Below, piece after piece: positions 1 to 4,919 of a stretch of 7,086 bases of DNA (position 1 is the stretch's first letter; every line of letters starts with the position of its first letter). A model generated the notes under the pieces. It was not told the DNA's origin. It saw nothing but the letters and a program-made list of their open reading frames with translations, and ran no database searches. The DNA comes from Actinomycetota bacterium. Lineage in GTDB: Bacteria; Actinomycetota; Thermoleophilia; Gaiellales; Gaiellaceae. The position numbers and the translations under genes are program-made. The stretch lies in the NCBI GenBank assembly GCA_005883235.1, contig VAYE01000089.1:1-7086 (forward strand), written 5' to 3'.

Positions 1-294
1 TCAGCTCGAAGGGACCGCGTCCGCCCAGTCCCTCAACCGTCCCGACAACTCCGGCGCGGCGGGACCGACCTCCACGATCTCGTCCGCCGGGACGTCCGCC
101 CGACGGGCAGCGGACATGATCGCCTCAGGAGAGGGTGCCTCGTAAAGGCAGTAGGTCCGACGCCGGTCCGCGCTCAGGAACGAGAAGAGCCAGCGAATGC
201 CTTCGTCGGCGTTGACCTCCTCGATCAGCTTGACGTCGTCGCTCGTCAGGTCGAGCTTGTCGGCAAACTTGCGCTCGATCATGTAGAGCGGCAT
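1..294 (-). CDS. DUF4242 domain protein (small, possible nickel-binding)
   Basis: A complete 97-residue cytosolic protein; its stop codon is the first three bases of the window. It matches the DUF4242 family pattern: an N-terminal MPLYMIERKF strand, a central GIRWLFSFLSADRRRTYCLYEAPSPEAI block (residues about 33-60, with the SADRRRTYCLYEAPS core), and a second helix-strand unit, RRADVPADEIVEV. The Streptomyces member SCO4226 has been described as nickel-binding; whether this protein binds metal is inference. No signal peptide or membrane segment is visible. It starts 12 bp after the stop of the LAL regulator gene on the same strand, so the two are very probably cotranscribed. A weak ribosome site is available either as AGGA overlapping the regulator's stop codon (10 nt spacing) or GGGA (4 nt spacing). 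Family assignment is fairly secure; the cellular role is unknown. Confidence 0.85.
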   Translation of the reverse strand: MPLYMIERKFADKLDLTSDDVKLIEEVNADEGIRWLFSFLSADRRRTYCLYEAPSPEAIMSAARRADVPADEIVEVGPAAPELSGRLRDWADAVPSS

Positions 295-306
295 GTCATC
301 CCGATC

Positions 307-3294
307 CTAGACGGTCGGGGCGAGCCCGTGCCGATGCGCATAGGAGGCGGCCTCGGTCCGGTTCGCACAGCCTGTCTTGCGCAGGATGCTGCGCACGTGG
401 TTCGCGGCTGTGTGCTCGCTGATCGACAGTGTCGAGCCCACCTGCCGGTTGCTGAGACCCTGAGCCACCAGTCCGAGGATCTGCACCTCCCGGGGAGAGA
501 GGCCGTCGGGCAGAGCGGCCCCGGGCGCGGGAGAGCCCAGCGCGCGAATCTTGGCCAGGAGCCCGGCCATGCCGATGCGCTCCGCCAACCCCGTGGCCTC
601 GCGAAGCAACGCGTCGGCCCGGGCGCGGTCATCGCGGCGGCGCTGGGCGAGCAGGAAGCGCCCGTATTCGTACTCCGTGTGCGCGAGCCAGGTCACCGCC
701 CCCATGCGGCGGTTCAGCTCCATGCCGCGCTCGAAGTGCTCCTCCGCGCGCTCGGATTCGCCGAGGGTGGCCGCGAGCATGCCGAGGTAGCGGTCGGCGG
801 CGCCGTAGCAGGAGACGAGATGGCCGATCATCACGTTTGTGCCTGTTAGCGGCTCGAACTCCGGGTAGAGGAGCGCCGCCGCGGCCTCGTCGCCGAGCGC
901 CGACGAGGCGTCCGTCAGGTAGGCGAGCGCGGCGAGCCAGAGGGACTCACGGAAGGGGTCGAGCCCGTCGGCGACCAGCCGCGACAGCTCTCGCCTCGCC
1001 TCCGCCTCCATGCCGAGCTCGGCGAGCAGCGCGACGAGCCCGGGCCGCCAAGGCGCGTCCGGCGTGCCCTCGCTGGCCAGGATCCTGATCATCGGGGCGA
1101 GCTCCGGCAGGCGCCCGAGCTCGCGCCGAATGCTGAACATCTGGATCCCGTAGACGCCCGAGGGGTCCCGTCCGGTCAGCAGGCGGCTCCAGTCGTGCGA
1201 GCGCCGAGCCAGGACCTCTGCCTCCTCGAGGCGCCCGTCGCAGAGCGCGATGGCGGAGCCATAGTGCTGGGCCACGTGGATGAGGAACGGCTGAGCAGTC
1301 TGCTCGGCGATCTCGTGCAGGGCGGGGATCTCTCGTCTCGCCGAATCGAGATCGCAGAGGGCGACGAAGGCAGGGACGCGCCAGGACATCGCCTCGACAC
1401 GGATCTCGGTGTTGCCCAGATCGTCGGCGATGTCCCTGGCCTCCGTGAGCATGTCGAGGATCTCGTCGACCGAGGTGGTCCCGCGCGACCAGTACGAACG
1501 CACCAGGACGGCGGCGAGCCCGGCGCGATCCCCCAGCCGCCGCGCCATCGAGACTGCGGCCCTCCGGACGATCGCCCCGCGCTCGCGGTAGCCCTGGAAG
1601 TCGAGCGCCCGAGCGAGGCCGCTGAGCAGCCCGACACGCAGCTCGGAGTCCTCTTCGCCGAGCGCCGCGGCTGCCTCCTCCAAGAGCTCGACCGCGCCCT
1701 GGTCGTGCATTCCCGGGCGCCAGCAGGCGTCTTCGTAGCCGGTCGCCGCTCGAGCTAGCAGCGCTGCGTTCTCGAGCTCGCGGGCGATGTCGGCCGCCGC
1801 CCTGAACGCCGCCAGCGCGTCGGGCGCCTTCCCGCCCCGGTGGCTCGCATTGCCAAGCTCGAGGCAGACCTCGGCGCGTTCCTGCGGGTCGTCGATCCCC
1901 AGCCCCAGCGCGGTGCGCAGCCGCGCCGCCGCCTCGTCGAAGGCGAGCGCGGCGACGGCGGCCCGAGCCGCGAGCACGTTGTACTCGACTGCGCGCTCGG
2001 GGCCACCAAAGGGCGCGGCGGCGGCGAAGTGATGCGCGAGATCGGCGAGCGTCCGGCCGGAGCGCGCCTCGGTGGCCTCGAGCGCCTCTCCCACCCGAAG
2101 ATGGAGCTCCGCTCGCCTGATCCCGGACAGCCGGTCGTAAAGCGCCCGCCGCACGAGCTCGTGGGTGAAGCGCCAGGCCAGGCCGCGTGAGGGGACCTCC
2201 TCGATCATCCCGCTGCGGACGGCCTCGTCGAACGCCGCGAGCAGCTCGGGCTCGCCGAGCCCGGTCGCGCCTCCGACAACGCTGAGCTCGAACTCCGCCC
2301 CCGCTGTGGCCGCGAGCTCGAGGAGGTCAGTGGTCCGCGGCGCCAGGCGCGAGAGCCGCTGACTCACGACCTCGCGGACGCTCTCAGGGCTCCCGAGCTC
2401 GGCCGGCGAACGCGTGACCCGGATCGTCCCGCCGCTGAGCTCGATCGCCCCCGTCTCGACGAGGGCGCGCCAGAGCTCGCAGACGAGGAACGCGTTTCCG
2501 TCGGTGAGGTCGCGGATCGCCCGCGCGAGCTCGAGCGGCTCGGAGCCGGGCTCGGCTCCGCCGGCGCGCCGGACGAACTCCGCTACGTCCTCGCCGGAGA
2601 GACCGGGGACCTGCAGCCGGACGACGTCGTAACGACGCAAGTCGGCGAGCGTCTCCGAGAGCGTCTCGGGCATGTCGGCCTCGGTGTCCCGGAAGGTGGT
2701 TATCAGGAGTACGCGGGCGTTTCCGACACGTGCCAGGTGACGCAAGAGCAGAAGCGTCGGGGCGTCGGCCCAGTGCGCATCTTCCAGCACCAACAGCGCC
2801 GGGCGGCGTTGGGTGACGCGTGCCAGCAGGTCGGCAACGGCGGTGTGCAGCCGGTGGCGCTCAGTGTCCGGATCGGCCTCCAAAGCGGGCGGGCGATCGC
2901 CCAGCCGGGCGCCCAGATCGGGGAGCAGCCGCGTGAGCTCGCCGCCGCCGGCGCCGACGGCGGCGCGCAGCTCCTCGGGCTCGGTGGCACGCGCCAGCTG
3001 GTCGAGCGCGTCGACGAACGGTCCGTACGGGTTCCGCACCTCGGCGTCGCAGGCGCCGTAGAGCACAAGTACGCCGTCCCTCGCCGCCTCGCCGGCGAAC
3101 TCCCGCACGAGCCGGCTCTTCCCCGAGCCGGGCTCGCCGCCGAGCAGGACTACCCGTCGGCCCTCCCCCTCGGCGCTCGGCAGGAGTGTCCGGAGCCGCT
3201 CCAACTCGGCCGAGCGCCCAACGAACGGAAACGTCGAGGTGAGGCTGAGCGGGCCTGGAAGATCGTGCGTCACGAGGGCTTCCGATTCCACCAT
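307..3294 (-). CDS. LAL-type transcriptional regulator (AAA ATPase + LuxR HTH)
   Basis: A 995-residue large ATP-binding LuxR-family regulator, of normal length for this group (about 900-1000 aa). The N-terminal ATPase module begins at FPFVGRSAELERL (residues 22-34). The Walker A motif GEPGSGKS is at 53-60 with Lys59, the Walker B motif LLVLEDAHWAD at about 167-177, and a sensor-like LLITTFRDTE at 196-205. Residues about 400-900 are Ala/Leu/Glu-rich helical sequence of TPR-like character, the usual ligand or partner sensing part. The C-terminal LuxR HTH spans about 932-990, with LSPREVQIL, GLSNRQVG and SEHTAANHV. Members of this family couple ATP binding and an effector to activation of nearby genes. 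Its divergent position to the FAD oxidoreductase and close linkage to the DUF4242 gene make these likely targets, by inference. The start at 3294 has only a weak ribosome site (AGGGA lies 16 nt upstream). A GTG seven codons in (residue 8) is an alternative that would not touch the ATPase domain. Confidence 0.93.
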   Translation of the reverse strand: MVESEALVTHDLPGPLSLTSTFPFVGRSAELERLRTLLPSAEGEGRRVVLLGGEPGSGKSRLVREFAGEAARDGVLVLYGACDAEVRNPYGPFVDALDQLARATEPEELRAAVGAGGGELTRLLPDLGARLGDRPPALEADPDTERHRLHTAVADLLARVTQRRPALLVLEDAHWADAPTLLLLRHLARVGNARVLLITTFRDTEADMPETLSETLADLRRYDVVRLQVPGLSGEDVAEFVRRAGGAEPGSEPLELARAIRDLTDGNAFLVCELWRALVETGAIELSGGTIRVTRSPAELGSPESVREVVSQRLSRLAPRTTDLLELAATAGAEFELSVVGGATGLGEPELLAAFDEAVRSGMIEEVPSRGLAWRFTHELVRRALYDRLSGIRRAELHLRVGEALEATEARSGRTLADLAHHFAAAAPFGGPERAVEYNVLAARAAVAALAFDEAAARLRTALGLGIDDPQERAEVCLELGNASHRGGKAPDALAAFRAAADIARELENAALLARAATGYEDACWRPGMHDQGAVELLEEAAAALGEEDSELRVGLLSGLARALDFQGYRERGAIVRRAAVSMARRLGDRAGLAAVLVRSYWSRGTTSVDEILDMLTEARDIADDLGNTEIRVEAMSWRVPAFVALCDLDSARREIPALHEIAEQTAQPFLIHVAQHYGSAIALCDGRLEEAEVLARRSHDWSRLLTGRDPSGVYGIQMFSIRRELGRLPELAPMIRILASEGTPDAPWRPGLVALLAELGMEAEARRELSRLVADGLDPFRESLWLAALAYLTDASSALGDEAAAALLYPEFEPLTGTNVMIGHLVSCYGAADRYLGMLAATLGESERAEEHFERGMELNRRMGAVTWLAHTEYEYGRFLLAQRRRDDRARADALLREATGLAERIGMAGLLAKIRALGSPAPGAALPDGLSPREVQILGLVAQGLSNRQVGSTLSISEHTAANHVRSILRKTGCANRTEAASYAHRHGLAPTV

Positions 3295-3310
3295 AGTCAG
3301 ATCTGATTAT
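3293..3310. promoter_or_regulatory. 18-bp imperfect palindrome, candidate operator
   Basis: The sequence atagtcagatctgattat pairs with its own reverse complement at eight of nine positions; the central ten bases (3297-3306, TCAGATCTGA) are a perfect palindrome. It is strikingly AT-rich for this DNA and overlaps the start codon of the LAL regulator (3292-3294), so a bound protein there could repress the regulator. The binding protein is unknown, and no specific regulator family is suggested by the sequence. Confidence 0.4.
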
Positions 3311-3314
3311 TCCC

Positions 3315-3333
3315 TCTCGCCGAGCGGGCGAGA
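3315..3333. promoter_or_regulatory. 7-bp perfect inverted repeat (hairpin or operator)
   Basis: TCTCGCC and GGCGAGA flank the 5-base spacer GAGCG. The element lies about 20 bases upstream of the regulator's start codon, so it could form a hairpin in that gene's leader RNA or serve as a protein-binding dyad. Neither flank carries a U-run, so it is not a convincing terminator. Confidence 0.35.
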
Positions 3334-3406
3334 AAGTAGGTCAGCTCGCGTCATGACAGGACGCGACCGAGCCGCGAGGCTTCCTGACGTCACGGAGATG
3401 CGAACC

Positions 3407-3412
3407 AGGAGG
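3407..3412 (+). promoter_or_regulatory. Ribosome binding site of the FAD oxidoreductase
   Basis: AGGAGG lies five bases before the ATG at 3418. It is a perfect match to the anti-Shine-Dalgarno core and fixes the start of the flavoenzyme gene. Confidence 0.85.
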
Positions 3413-3417
3413 ACAGC

Positions 3418-4815
3418 ATGAGCAGTGTCGCCACAGCAACAGCCGCCGCACGCGAGGAGCTGGGCTCTTTCCAGGGAGCGCTGATCGGACCGGAGGACGC
3501 CGAATACGGCGAGGCGTGCAAGGTCTTCAACGCCATGATCGACAAGCGGCCCGCGCTGATCGCTCGCTGCGCGAGCCCGGACGAAGTGGTCAAGGCCGTT
3601 GGATTCGCCCGTGACCACGACCTGCCGCTTGCCATCCGTGGCGGTGCCCACAACGGCGCCGGGCTGGGAACGGTTGACGACGGGGTCGTCATCGATCTGT
3701 CCCTGCTCCGCGACGTCGCGGTCGACCCAGAGGCGCGCACGGTTCGGGTCGGCGGCGGCTGCACCTGGGGTGAGGTCGATCGCGCCACGAACGAGCACGG
3801 GCTGGCCACGCCGAGTGGAATCATCTCGACCACCGGAGTCGGCGGGCTCACACCCGGCGGCGGTCTGGGCCATCTCACCCGCAAGCACGGGCTGGCGATC
3901 GACAACCTGCTCGAGGCCGAGATCGTGCTCGCGAGCGGCGAGCGCGTCGGCGCCAGCGCGGACGAGAACCCCGACCTCTACTGGGCGATCAGGGGCGGCG
4001 GCGGCAACTTCGGCGTCGTCACCTCCTTCCTCTTCCGGTTGCACGAGCTCGACACAGTCGTCGCCGGGCCGACGTTCTGGCCGGTCGAGAGCGGCGCGGA
4101 GGTTCTCGCGGCCTACCGCGACTTCCTGCCGAAGGCGCCCCGCGACCTGAATGGCTTCTTCCTGTTCGGCTCGGTGCCGCCCGGGCCGCCGTTCCCCGAG
4201 GAGCTGCACATGCGCAAGGTCTGCGGGGTCGTGTGGTGCTACGCGGGCGCGGACGAGGAGGCAGCCGCCGCCCACATGTCGCCGCTGCTCGACGCCCTTC
4301 CGGAGCCGCTGCTGCACGGGCCGGCTCCGATGCCGCACCCGGCGATCCAGGGCGCGTTTGACGCGGTCTACCCGGCTGGCGACCAGTGGTACTGGCGCGC
4401 CGACTTCGTCAGGGAGATCCCGGACGAGGCGGTCGAGATCCACGCGCGGTTCGGTGCCGAGATGCCGACGTGGAAGTCCACCATGCATCTGTACCCGATC
4501 GACGGCGCCGCCCATGACGTCGGGCCGTCCGACACGGCCTGGGGCTACCGCGACGCGACATATGGCGCGGTCTTCGCCGGGGTCGATCCGGACCCGGCCA
4601 ACGTGGACGCCATCCGCCGCTGGAGCATCGACTACCAGGAGGCGCTTCACCCGTATTCGGCCGGGGGCGCGTACGTGAACATGATGATGGAGGAGGGTCA
4701 GGAGCGGGTCCGCGCCAGCTACGGCGCCAACTACGACCGGTTGGCGGCCGTGAAGGCCACCTACGACCCGGAGAACCTGTTCCGGGTCAACCAGAACATC
4801 CAGCCCAAGGCGTAG
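3418..4815 (+). CDS. FAD-dependent oxidoreductase, berberine-bridge-enzyme-like
   Basis: A 465-residue cytosolic flavoprotein of the PCMH/FAD_binding_4 plus BBE family, of normal bacterial length. The FAD domain covers about residues 45-180. RGGAHNGAG (74-82) carries His78, at the position that links covalently to the FAD 8-alpha carbon in this family. GVGGLTPGGGLG (140-151), RKHGLAIDNL (155-164) and the hallmark WAIRGGGGNFGVVTSF (189-204) follow. The C-terminal BBE segment includes YVNMM (from 419) and NLFRVNQNI (453-461). Where plant berberine bridge enzymes have the second flavin-linking Cys (GVC-PTVGVGG), this protein has Ile136 (GIISTTGVGG), so single covalent attachment is predicted. 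Such enzymes oxidise alcohols, sugars or secondary metabolites with O2 or another acceptor; the substrate cannot be read here. Start is fixed by AGGAGG. It is divergent from a LAL regulator, its likely controller. Confidence 0.93.
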   Translation: MSSVATATAAAREELGSFQGALIGPEDAEYGEACKVFNAMIDKRPALIARCASPDEVVKAVGFARDHDLPLAIRGGAHNGAGLGTVDDGVVIDLSLLRDVAVDPEARTVRVGGGCTWGEVDRATNEHGLATPSGIISTTGVGGLTPGGGLGHLTRKHGLAIDNLLEAEIVLASGERVGASADENPDLYWAIRGGGGNFGVVTSFLFRLHELDTVVAGPTFWPVESGAEVLAAYRDFLPKAPRDLNGFFLFGSVPPGPPFPEELHMRKVCGVVWCYAGADEEAAAAHMSPLLDALPEPLLHGPAPMPHPAIQGAFDAVYPAGDQWYWRADFVREIPDEAVEIHARFGAEMPTWKSTMHLYPIDGAAHDVGPSDTAWGYRDATYGAVFAGVDPDPANVDAIRRWSIDYQEALHPYSAGGAYVNMMMEEGQERVRASYGANYDRLAAVKATYDPENLFRVNQNIQPKA

Positions 4816-4833
4816 GCCTAGGGGCGCCTGGCC
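4815..4833 (+). terminator. GC-rich hairpin at the end of the flavoenzyme gene
   Basis: Starting at the last base of the TAG stop codon, GGCC, a bulged T, then AGG can pair with CCT GGCC across the loop GGCG, giving a 7-bp stem with one bulge. No U-run follows, as is often the case for actinobacterial hairpin terminators. It is well placed between two genes that look unrelated, but the stem is short and partly self-complementary by chance of GC content. Confidence 0.35.
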
Positions 4834-4873
4834 AGCCGCGTGGGTTCCGCGTCGGGAGGTGAGTCTGGACCGC

Positions 4874-4902
4874 TTGCCCATGACGCCGTAGCGGGGTAGC
4901 CT
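4874..4902 (+). promoter_or_regulatory. Candidate promoter of the propeller/TSP3 gene
   Basis: A -35-like TTGCCC (4874-4879) and a -10-like TAGCCT (4897-4902) are separated by exactly 17 bases, matching the relaxed actinobacterial housekeeping pattern (TTGNCN, TANNNT). Transcription would begin near 4909, leaving a leader of only about ten bases before the ATG at 4920. This fits the absence of a good Shine-Dalgarno site there. Confidence 0.4.
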
Positions 4903-4919
4903 GGAAATGGCGTACCCCG

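Larger units (their letters stand above)
3295..3417. promoter_or_regulatory. Divergent control region between regulator and flavoenzyme
   Basis: This 123-bp gap must hold the promoters of both the leftward regulator unit and the rightward FAD oxidoreductase. It contains an AT-rich imperfect palindrome touching the regulator start codon, a 7-bp inverted repeat with a 5-nt loop, and the 8-bp palindromes GTCATGAC (3350-3357) and TGACGTCA (3385-3392). The tetramer GTCA/TGAC occurs six times (3296, 3340, 3350, 3354, 3385, 3389). No convincing -35/-10 pair is visible on either strand; GATTAT at 3305-3310 and AATAAT on the opposite strand are only weak -10 candidates. This may mean activator-dependent promoters, which would fit a LAL regulator, but that is inference. 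Confidence 0.55.

Noticed and set aside
837..3061. Several plus-strand open frames inside the regulator gene.
   Set aside because: They are Arg/Ala/Ser-rich shadows of a well-supported 995-residue regulator on the minus strand.
3315..3333. Inverted repeat considered as an intrinsic terminator.
   Set aside because: It sits between two divergent gene starts and has no U-run on either side, so termination of an incoming transcript is not expected.
3307..4881. A 524-codon open frame on the minus strand opposite the flavoenzyme.
   Set aside because: Its translation is Arg/Val/Asp/Gly-rich with no recognisable domain, and it lies opposite a gene with clear family motifs; GC bias at third positions of the real gene removes stops on the other strand.
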